The notes under the pieces: generated by a model
The model's input: only the letters and a program-made list of their open reading frames with translations
Told to the model about the DNA's origin: nothing
Databases searched by the model: none
Translations under genes and position numbers: made by a program
In this document: piece by piece, positions 1-5,854 of the stretch
Numbering within the stretch: position 1 is the stretch's first letter
Layout: each line of letters begins with the position of its first letter
Assembly: GCA_026389955.1 (NCBI GenBank)
Contig: JAPLGY010000438.1
Location: forward strand, 1-6,476
Direction: 5' to 3'
Length of the DNA: 6,476 bases
Origin: Caldilinea sp.
Lineage (GTDB): Bacteria > Chloroflexota > Anaerolineae > Caldilineales > Caldilineaceae

Positions 1-673
1 GGTCGCCGTGGCGCAGGTCGGGAAGCACGCTGCCAGCAGCGCTGTTGAGGTAAAGCAGCTGCGCCTGCTCCAGCGGCTCGTCGTAGAAGATCCGCCCGCC
101 GCTCACATAGGGCTGGCGGCCAGCCAGCACCACGGCAACCTCGGCTTCCTCCCCACCGTAGCGACGCGTCGGCCCCTGCAGGATCCCCTCAAACGGGGCA
201 ACACCAACCCGCATCCCCTCGTAGGACTCCATCTGACCCGCCCCCACCGGCAGCATGGCCAGCACGGTCGGGTGGCCGGCACAACCTGTGGACGGCTCGA
301 TCGCCTGCGGCCGCACCAGCTCGGTCTTGTCGTAAAATTCATCGACCTCTGCCCGACGCACCCGGACACAATCACCTACAGCCACCAGAGGCCGCTGCCG
401 GGTGTAGACATAGATGCCGTCGCTCGTCTCCGCCCGGCCATCGCCTGTCGGATCCTGCAGAAAAAAGCCTGTCGCCCTTACCGCCGTCACCACCCCAAAA
501 CTGTCGACCAGACGCCCCTCCAACGGCGTTGCCGCCCCCTCTCCCTGGATCTGATAGATGGGGGTCAGTTCTTGCCCCTGTCCAGACAACCGTTCGGGCC
601 AGAGCCAGCAGCACAGCCAGAGCCACAGCCAGGCCCACACCGCTCTGGCCTCTCTTTTCTTCTTATGCTCCAC
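1..673 (-). CDS. Secreted ExeM/NucH-like extracellular nuclease, N-terminal part (cut by left edge)
   Basis: Reading the minus strand from a GTG at 673 gives 224 codons with no stop, running off the left edge. The start is supported by an AGGGGAG ribosome-binding site at 686-680, six bases upstream. Residues 3-10 are basic (HKKKREAR), followed by a very Trp-rich hydrophobic core at 12-25, which I read as a signal peptide. Residues about 39-126 resemble the OB-fold domain at the front of ExeM/NucH-type nucleases: IYQIQGEG, then PLEG, GVVTA, GFFLQDP, GDG-TSDGIYVY, VGDCVRV, EF--TEL. Around 141-156 comes PVGAGQMESYEGMRV, the family's usual lead into the catalytic part. The endonuclease/exonuclease/phosphatase domain should lie outside the window and is not seen, so activity is inferred. 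Expected role: extracellular or surface degradation of DNA. It is divergent from the S8 protease gene. Family call fairly sure; specificity unknown. Confidence 0.8.
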   Translation of the reverse strand, partial: MEHKKKREARAVWAWLWLWLCCWLWPERLSGQGQELTPIYQIQGEGAATPLEGRLVDSFGVVTAVRATGFFLQDPTGDGRAETSDGIYVYTRQRPLVAVGDCVRVRRAEVDEFYDKTELVRPQAIEPSTGCAGHPTVLAMLPVGAGQMESYEGMRVGVAPFEGILQGPTRRYGGEEAEVAVVLAGRQPYVSGGRIFYDEPLEQAQLLYLNSAAGSVLPDLRHGD

Positions 674-808
674 TGCGCTCTCCCCTGCTTTTTCCCGTTT
701 TTGGATCCGGCCCCGTCAATTCCGTTCGATCCAATTGTACTATGCTATGATAGTTCCATCGCTCTGGGGCAGACGGCAAGAGACCGTTTCGAAAACAGGT
801 AGCAACCG
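674..808. promoter_or_regulatory. Divergent intergenic region between nuclease and S8 protease
   Basis: This 135-bp gap separates two divergent genes for exported enzymes, so promoters for both should lie here. An AT-rich island at about 733-756 stands out from its GC-rich surroundings. On the plus strand it contains TATGAT (746-751), a good -10 match that would give a start near 758 and a leader of about 50 bases for the protease, but I see no convincing -35 box. On the minus strand TACAAT (739-734) resembles a -10, and TTGACG (719-714) resembles a -35 but is not correctly spaced from it. The short palindrome TTTCGAAA sits at 787-794. The protease has only a weak ribosome-binding site, AGGT at 797-800, eight bases before its ATG. 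That promoters are here is inferred from gene layout; the exact boxes are uncertain. Confidence 0.4.
680..686 (-). promoter_or_regulatory. Ribosome-binding site for the nuclease GTG start
   Basis: Minus-strand AGGGGAG lies six bases before the GTG at 673. It decides the start of this gene, since the first in-frame ATG comes about 140 codons later, inside the conserved domain. Confidence 0.6.
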
Positions 809-3800
809 ATGAACCGTTTTTCAACTTTTGGCTCTTTTCTGCTGGCCGTGCTGCTGGCCGTGCTGGCTGTTCCTGCCCAGGCGGCTCGCTGGGAGCCGAC
901 CCACCAGACAGAGACCCCCGCGGCCTATCTGCTGGAGCTCACCGCTCCCCCGGCCGTACAGCATTTTTTGCTGCTGCGAGAGCAGGGGGTGGCGGCAGCA
1001 AGCGCCAGCACCCAGCGCTATCTGGCCGACCTCGAACAGGCGCAACAGCTCCTGCTCGACACCCTCCAGCAGCAAGGTGTGCCCCTGATCTATCGCACCC
1101 AACGGGTTTCCAACGGGGTGGCTGTCCTGGCCACCCCACAGCAGGCTCGCACGCTCGCCAGCCTGCCCGGCGTCAAAGCCATCCACCCCCTCCTCAGCAA
1201 GGAGCCAGCGACAACTTCCAGCATCCCCTTTTTGTCCATCCCCGAGGTCTGGGGAGGGCTTGCCGGTCTGCGGGGAGAAGGCATTCGCATCGCTGTCATC
1301 GATACCGGGATCGACTATCTCCATCTGGACTTTGGCGGGCCCGGCGTCGGCTATGCCGAAAACGACCGGACGGTCGTCGGGGATGTGCCCGGCTTTCCCA
1401 GCGCCAAAATTGTCGGCGGCTATGATTTTGCCGGCGAGTTTTACAACGCCAACCCGCGTTCGCCATCCTACAGCCCGATCCCGACACCCGACCCAGACCC
1501 GCAGGATTGTTACGGCCACGGCACCCATGTGGCCGGCATTGCAGCCGGCTACGGGGTCACCGCAGAGGGCCAAACCTACACCGGCCCGTGGGACCGGGAC
1601 GTCGACTTCAGCCAGCTGAGCATCGGCCCTGGGGTGGCACCGCTGGCCGAGATCTATGCGCTCAAGGTCTTCGGCTGTTCGGGCAGCTCTGATCTGGTCG
1701 ACCTGGCGCTGGAATGGGCCGTCGACCCCGACGGCGACGGCGATTTTACCGACCGCGTCGATGTCATCAACCTGTCCCTCGGTTCGCCGCTCGGTCTGCC
1801 GACGGACACCACGACGGTGGCAGCCGACAATGCAGCTGCCCTGGGGGTGGTCGTGGTGGCTTCTGCGGGCAACAGCGGCGACCACCGCTTTGTCTTGGGA
1901 AGCCCCTCCAACGGCGAGCGGGTGATCAGCGTCGCTGCCACCCAATATGGCCAGGTTGTGTCTCCCACCGGCACCTGGCCCGTCGATACCCTGGCGAGCT
2001 TCTCGTCGCGCGGCCCCCGTGCGGAGGATCTGGTGGCCAAACCAGACCTGGCCGCTCCGGGTGTCAACATTCTTTCGGCTGCCAGCAGCAGTGGCCGCGG
2101 CGCACTGCGTCTTTCCGGCACCTCGATGGCTGCGCCCCACGTCGCCGGCGCGCTGGCGCTGCTGCGCCAGCGCTACCCAGATTGGAGCAGCAGCGACCTC
2201 AAAGCGCTGGTGATGAACACCGCCTGGCCGCTGGTTCGCTTCGACAGCCCCCTCACCGCCACCCTCCACGCCCCAAGCCGCACCGGCGCTGGTCGGCTGG
2301 ATCTGTCCGCTGCCCTCGACGCCCCCGCCATCGCTTTCAACGCCGAGCGGCCAGACCAGGTCTCGCTGAGCTTTGGCCGGCCCGCCGTGTTCGACCAATA
2401 CCAGGCCATCCAGTCCCTGCGCCTCGTCGACAAAAGCAGCCGCGAGCAGGCCTATACGCTCAGCTATCTGGCCATCACAGACATGGCAGGGGTCAGCGTC
2501 ACCCTGCCTGCTACCCCAATTCAGCTGCCCGCCGACGGCACGGCCACGGTGCCGGTGCAGCTGATTGCGACAGCCGCTGCACTCGGCCGCTCCACCCTCC
2601 CGGCAGCGGGCGCCTGGTTCGACGAAGAAAGCGGCTATGTCTTGCTCTGGCCCACAACCGCCACCTGGCAGGCCACGCTGCACGGACCCGACGGCCAGAC
2701 GCTGGGGGAGTTGGTCGCCCACTACCAACCCGTCGACCGCACCCTCTCCTATACCCTCACGCCCGGCAGTGGCCTCCCCCCTGCGCTGGGCACCCTTTTC
2801 CTGGCCGCCGGTGCCACCCAGCCTGCGCTCTATACCCAGCCCGAGATCAGCCTGGCTGGGCGCTATACCGGTTCGTTTGTGCTGGAAGCAGGACACGAAC
2901 TGCTGCTGTCGACCCGCTCTTTTTCCGTCACCTTGGAGACCGCCGAGAGCCCCGCCCGCACCGCCAGCGGCTCGCTGCACAGCCCCAGCACCGTCCTGCA
3001 TGCCCCGCTGCACGCCGCTCCGTTTGCCGCTTCTGCCATGCGCGCCACTCCTGGCACGCTGGAAACCGATACAACCTTCGCGGCAACCGCTGCACTGACT
3101 GGCACTCCTCTGGCCGGCGGCACGGCTCCTACTGCCGTAGTTTCGCTGGCCAGTCTCTTTCAGCTTGAACTGCAAAGCCCCAACGGACGCCCAGCGTCCC
3201 TGCCCGCTGGCGCTGTCGACCTCTACGACAGCGCCGATATCAGCCAGATCGGTGTCGCTATCGAAGACTTCGCCAGCCCCCAGGCTGCGCTGCTGCACTT
3301 CGGCATCGCCGCCCATGCACCCTGGACAACCCCCAGTCTGGTCTATTTTCATCTTCTCTTCGATGTCGACGGAGATGGAACAAGCGACTACCGGCTCTTC
3401 AACAGCAGCCAGGAAGGGTACACGTCGGACCAGCATCTGGGCGACACCTTTGTCAGCGCGCTCGAAAACTTGCAAACCCAGCAGCTTGCCGTGCAGCTGC
3501 CGCTCAACCGGCTCGACGCCAGCCGGGCAGATCTGCGCCCCTTCGGCAGCAGGGTCATGGTGCTGTCCGTTCGGCTGGCAGAACTCAACCTCTCCCCAGG
3601 GCAGACCCAAATCACTTGGTGGGCAGAAAGCTACCATCGCGCCTTCGGCGGCGTCGCTCCCCAGTCGATTGTCGACCGTACCCCACCCCGCACCCTCGAC
3701 CTGGCCCGCCCGACACTTACCGTCGCAGCAAACTACCTGCAGCAGCCACTGCTCCCCGACCAGCCAGGCACCACGATGCAGGTCCAGCTGCACCCTGCCG

Positions 3801-3925
3801 ACGTCGCTGGCTTTCCGGCACTGCTGCTGCTGCACCACCACAACACGCCCGCGGAACAGGTCGAAGTCGTGCCTTTCCGTGTGCGCTGGCCTGCATCGCT
3901 CTATCTTCCCCAGATCAGCCGCTGA
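809..3925 (+). CDS. Secreted subtilisin-family (S8) serine protease, Vpr-like, multidomain, 1038 aa
   Basis: Exported endopeptidase. Residues 1-25 form a signal peptide (hydrophobic LLAVLLAVLAV core, likely cleavage after AQA at 23-25). Residues about 38-128 resemble an inhibitor I9 propeptide (NGVAVLATP, LPGVKAIHPL). The catalytic domain spans about 155-475: Asp165 in IAVIDTGID, His237 in YGHGTHVAG, oxyanion Asn355 in ASAGNSGD, Ser439 in SGTSMAAPHVAGA, so the triad is intact. The inserted PA domain common in Vpr/lactocepin-type relatives is absent, because the stretch after Asn355 is short. Residues about 508-600 look like the Fn3-like domain after subtilase cores (LSFG, YTLSY, LPADGTATVPV). 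About 615-710 resembles a diverged CHRD module. About 800-970 is probably a beta-sandwich with a DVDGDGTSD loop (852-860). The protein ends YLPQISR (1032-1038). There are only two Cys (234, 290), near the active site and possibly disulfide-linked. It probably supplies extracellular proteolysis or processes exported proteins. Protease call very sure; substrate unknown. Confidence 0.95.
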   Translation: MNRFSTFGSFLLAVLLAVLAVPAQAARWEPTHQTETPAAYLLELTAPPAVQHFLLLREQGVAAASASTQRYLADLEQAQQLLLDTLQQQGVPLIYRTQRVSNGVAVLATPQQARTLASLPGVKAIHPLLSKEPATTSSIPFLSIPEVWGGLAGLRGEGIRIAVIDTGIDYLHLDFGGPGVGYAENDRTVVGDVPGFPSAKIVGGYDFAGEFYNANPRSPSYSPIPTPDPDPQDCYGHGTHVAGIAAGYGVTAEGQTYTGPWDRDVDFSQLSIGPGVAPLAEIYALKVFGCSGSSDLVDLALEWAVDPDGDGDFTDRVDVINLSLGSPLGLPTDTTTVAADNAAALGVVVVASAGNSGDHRFVLGSPSNGERVISVAATQYGQVVSPTGTWPVDTLASFSSRGPRAEDLVAKPDLAAPGVNILSAASSSGRGALRLSGTSMAAPHVAGALALLRQRYPDWSSSDLKALVMNTAWPLVRFDSPLTATLHAPSRTGAGRLDLSAALDAPAIAFNAERPDQVSLSFGRPAVFDQYQAIQSLRLVDKSSREQAYTLSYLAITDMAGVSVTLPATPIQLPADGTATVPVQLIATAAALGRSTLPAAGAWFDEESGYVLLWPTTATWQATLHGPDGQTLGELVAHYQPVDRTLSYTLTPGSGLPPALGTLFLAAGATQPALYTQPEISLAGRYTGSFVLEAGHELLLSTRSFSVTLETAESPARTASGSLHSPSTVLHAPLHAAPFAASAMRATPGTLETDTTFAATAALTGTPLAGGTAPTAVVSLASLFQLELQSPNGRPASLPAGAVDLYDSADISQIGVAIEDFASPQAALLHFGIAAHAPWTTPSLVYFHLLFDVDGDGTSDYRLFNSSQEGYTSDQHLGDTFVSALENLQTQQLAVQLPLNRLDASRADLRPFGSRVMVLSVRLAELNLSPGQTQITWWAESYHRAFGGVAPQSIVDRTPPRTLDLARPTLTVAANYLQQPLLPDQPGTTMQVQLHPADVAGFPALLLLHHHNTPAEQVEVVPFRVRWPASLYLPQISR
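839..862 (+). repeat. 12-bp tandem duplication in the protease signal peptide
   Basis: CTGCTGGCCGTG occurs twice back to back, encoding LLAV-LLAV at residues 11-18, the hydrophobic core of the signal peptide. A further partial unit (CTGGCTG) follows. It keeps the frame and suits a signal sequence that can change length by slippage. Confidence 0.6.
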
Positions 3926-3930
3926 ACAGA

Positions 3931-3951
3931 CCAGCTCCCCTCTTCAGCTGG
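3931..3951. terminator. Possible short hairpin at the convergent gene ends
   Basis: The protease stop (3923-3925) and the zinc-ribbon protein stop (3944-3946 on the minus strand) face each other across 18 bases. CCAGCT (3931-3936) and AGCTGG (3946-3951) form a perfect 6-bp inverted repeat with a 9-base loop. An alternative overlapping pair is GCTGAA (3921-3926) with TTCAGC (3943-3948). Neither is followed by a clear T-run on either strand, so this is at best a weak bidirectional terminator. The call rests mainly on position. Confidence 0.2.
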
Positions 3952-4645
3952 CAAACAAAACCCGGCCACAGCTCGGGCAGTAGACCGGCATCCCTTCCAC
4001 AATCCGGGCGTTGCTGACGACGCCGGTCGGCAGCGAAACGTTGCAGGCGCTGCACAGCCCATTCTGGACCGCAGCAACCGCCACCCCCGCCTTGCGCTCT
4101 TGCAGCTGGCTGTACAGCGCCAAAGCAGCCCCGTCCAGCCGCTCGGTCATCCCCTGGCGCTGTTGCTTGAGCTGGCTGTACATCCGCCGATATTTGAGCT
4201 CTTCCTGCTCCAGGGCCTGGCTCTGGGTCTGCCAGTCACCTTCGAGGCGGCTGAGCACAGCCTGCTGGTCCGCCAGAAGCTGCTGAAGCTCCTCGTTGCG
4301 CTGCAGCGCAGCCAGCGCGACGTCGTCGGTCTGGCTGTGCTGCCGTTTCATCGACTCGATGCTGGCCTGCAGCGCTTCCAGTTCTTTGGCGTTGCGCACC
4401 TGCCCACTCATCATCCGTTTTTCGCTCTCCTGGATGCGCTGCAACAGCTGGCGGGCGTTGAGGTCAGCGTCCAGCTGACGGGCACGCACCTGCTCCACTT
4501 CAACAGCTGATTCGTCGACAGCGGCACGGGCACGCAACAGTTCCTGCGGTTCCCCCAGCTTCTGGCGAATCTGGGCCACCCGCCGACGTACTTTGTCCAG
4601 ATGGGTGTCGATCTTTTGCAGTTCGTACAGCCTGGCAATGTCCAC
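3944..4645 (-). CDS. Coiled-coil protein with C-terminal C4-type zinc ribbon (COG1579 / zf-RING_7 family)
   Basis: Cytoplasmic protein of 233 residues from the GTG at 4645. A longer reading from ATG at 4660 adds five residues, but that ATG has no ribosome-binding site, whereas AAAGGA (4657-4652) lies six bases before the GTG. After an opening [14 protein letters not shown], nearly the whole chain is heptad-like, rich in Gln, Glu, Leu and Arg, consistent with a long antiparallel coiled coil. The segment [14 protein letters not shown] is the family's signature turn region. The C-terminus carries a zinc ribbon, CSAC then 21 residues then CPSC (Cys 203, 206, 228, 231 numbered from the ATG), with the typical Gly-Leu and Pro-Val-Tyr context. 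Relatives include chlamydial CT398 and Helicobacter HP0958/FlgZ, which act as adaptors or RNA/sigma-factor binding partners. The role in most phyla is unknown and no enzymatic activity is expected. It is convergent with the protease gene and 102-117 bp downstream of the CAP gene on the same strand. Confidence 0.88.
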   Translation of the reverse strand: MDIARLYELQKIDTHLDKVRRRVAQIRQKLGEPQELLRARAAVDESAVEVEQVRARQLDADLNARQLLQRIQESEKRMMSGQVRNAKELEALQASIESMKRQHSQTDDVALAALQRNEELQQLLADQQAVLSRLEGDWQTQSQALEQEELKYRRMYSQLKQQRQGMTERLDGAALALYSQLQERKAGVAVAAVQNGLCSACNVSLPTGVVSNARIVEGMPVYCPSCGRVLFAS

Positions 4646-4679
4646 AGAGGATCCTTTCATTCAGAATGGCTGGTCTAGC

Positions 4680-4710
4680 ATGATACCACTGGCGTGCAGC
4701 AAGGACACAA
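4680..4710 (-). promoter_or_regulatory. Weak candidate promoter for the zinc-ribbon protein
   Basis: In the gap upstream of the zinc-ribbon gene, the minus strand has TATCAT (4685-4680) as a possible -10 and TTGTGT (4710-4705) as a possible -35. They are 19 bases apart, longer than ideal. Transcription would start near 4673, giving a leader of about 28 bases to the GTG. Read-through from the CAP gene is an equally good explanation. Confidence 0.2.
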
Positions 4711-4746
4711 CTGCCGGCGGCTTGCAGCGAAGGTGGAAGACAGCCC

Positions 4747-4762
4747 CGGTCTGGCCAGACCG
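4747..4762. repeat. Perfect 16-bp palindrome directly after the CAP gene stop
   Basis: CGGTCTGGCCAGACCG is its own reverse complement and abuts the stop codon of the CAP gene (4763-4765, minus strand). As RNA it could fold into a 6-bp GC-rich stem with a GGCC loop. No T-run follows on the minus strand, so it is not a standard intrinsic terminator. It could be an mRNA 3'-end stabiliser, an attenuating hairpin or a dimeric protein-binding site. Confidence 0.5.
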
Positions 4763-5842
4763 TCATTCGACAAAAAAGATCAGCACGTCGTAGAGATAGC
4801 TCTGGCGGCCGCCACCAATCTCTACGCCGGTGATCTCGACGTCGAAGCGATGTTCTTCCGCCCTGTCCAGGGTCTCCCAAGGAACCTCCGGGACCCAGAC
4901 CAATGTGTTCTCGCAATAGCCACTCTGGATCGTCTCCACCCGCAGCGGCAGCGCCACACCTTGGTAACGCACGCTGACGGTGGCTTTCGTAAAATCGGCG
5001 TCGCGCAGCATAAACGACCAGCGCGCATAGACAAGAGCGTCCGGCACATAGCCGCTGGGGGGCCAGGCAACAAACTCGTCCCGCACTGGCGGTCGCGGCC
5101 CCCACAGATGGTCGTCGATGACCCACAACACGTTCACAGCCGGGTTTTCACCCTGGGCCGGCACGTTGCCGACCCCCATGTTCTGGGTGGTCGGGCACAA
5201 GATCCACCGGCGATGGCCGACAGCTGTGTTGCCGTCGCCGGTGTCGCGCATCTGCCCTTGGATGCCGTGCTCCTGGTTTCCCTGCCAGAGCGACAGGTTG
5301 GATTTGCCAGCCGCCTCTGCCGCTGCACTGCTGTAACAGAGCCAGCTGGGAGAAGGGCTGTGGCTCAACTGGCGGTTGGCGCTCATCATCAACGCCGCCT
5401 GCTGGGACGGGGTGTTGTACTGTTCCAAAAAAACCACACTGTCGGGCACCCCCGCCATACTCCGCAAAAAATTGACCAGATCCAGCAAAGCCTGCCGATA
5501 GGCCGCAGAGATCTCCCCTGCATTGCAGCTTGTCAGCTCTCCCGTCCACGCCATTTCCGCACGGGGCGCGTCTTGATAGTAGGCGCGAAAAAAGGCCGTC
5601 ACGCTCTCTTTGTCACGAATATCGACCGGAAAGGCAGGAGGCTCCGTCACACTGCGGATCCCATTGGCGACCGCCGGCAAAAAGAGTGTCTGGCTCAACG
5701 CCGTGCGAGCCACCAGCCCACTGTCGGGCTGGCCAGCCCGCTGCTCGTCCCTTGGCAGAAGCGCCGCGGCAGAGAGGGTGGCCGGCATGATCACTATCCC
5801 CCACAGCCACCCAACCCCCCACAAGATCCATCTCTTTTGCAT
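4763..5842 (-). CDS. Exported CAP/SCP-domain protein, 359 aa
   Basis: Residues 1-26 form a signal peptide with a Trp-rich core (W5, W8, W12, W14) and likely cleavage near SAAA (24-27). A linker follows carrying FLPAVANG (54-61). The CAP domain spans about 115-245: LVNFLRSMAGV (122-132), QQAALMMSANRQLSHSP (147-163), GHRRWILCP (209-217) and MGVGNV (222-227), a pattern typical of bacterial CAP proteins. His161 and His210 match the conserved histidines. The usual Glu-Asn-Leu is Ser-Asn-Leu (181-183), so one metal-binding Glu appears to be missing. Residues about 255-359 form a beta-rich tail with WVPEVPW. Four Cys (106, 169, 216, 310) could make two disulfides. The start is fixed by AGGAGA (5854-5849), six bases before the ATG, overlapping the stop of the upstream permease, so the two are probably co-transcribed. 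Bacterial CAP proteins mostly lack a known function, and none is assigned here. Confidence 0.88.
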   Translation of the reverse strand: MQKRWILWGVGWLWGIVIMPATLSAAALLPRDEQRAGQPDSGLVARTALSQTLFLPAVANGIRSVTEPPAFPVDIRDKESVTAFFRAYYQDAPRAEMAWTGELTSCNAGEISAAYRQALLDLVNFLRSMAGVPDSVVFLEQYNTPSQQAALMMSANRQLSHSPSPSWLCYSSAAAEAAGKSNLSLWQGNQEHGIQGQMRDTGDGNTAVGHRRWILCPTTQNMGVGNVPAQGENPAVNVLWVIDDHLWGPRPPVRDEFVAWPPSGYVPDALVYARWSFMLRDADFTKATVSVRYQGVALPLRVETIQSGYCENTLVWVPEVPWETLDRAEEHRFDVEITGVEIGGGRQSYLYDVLIFFVE

Positions 5843-5848
5843 GAAATT

Positions 5849-5854
5849 TCTCCT
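5849..5854 (-). promoter_or_regulatory. Ribosome-binding site of the CAP gene overlapping the permease stop
   Basis: Minus-strand AGGAGA shares its first two bases with the TAG stop (5855-5853) of the permease and lies six bases before the CAP ATG at 5842. The arrangement suggests one transcript and possible translational coupling. Confidence 0.75.

Noticed and set aside
602..620. Possible lipobox at Cys21-Cys22 of the nuclease leader
   Set aside because: The residues before Cys21 are Leu-Trp-Leu and before Cys22 Trp-Leu-Cys; neither has the small residue needed at -1, so lipoprotein processing is unlikely.
8..802. A 264-codon plus-strand open frame at the left end
   Set aside because: It lies opposite the nuclease reading frame and is codon-aligned with it. 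Its translation is rich in Arg, His and Pro with no domain, while the minus strand gives a recognisable nuclease N-terminal domain with a signal peptide and ribosome-binding site.
821..3841. A 1006-codon open frame on the minus strand opposite the protease
   Set aside because: It is codon-aligned with the protease gene, so it stays open only because the protease avoids TTA, CTA and TCA codons, as expected in GC-rich DNA. The translation is low-complexity with no recognisable motif, while the plus strand encodes a complete S8 protease.
503..4519. Eleven GTCGAC palindromes, where about two would be expected by my rough estimate
   Set aside because: Eight of the nine inside the protease are in-frame Val-Asp codon pairs (GTC GAC), so codon and dipeptide preference explains most of the excess. 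Not evidence of a regulatory or restriction-linked signal.
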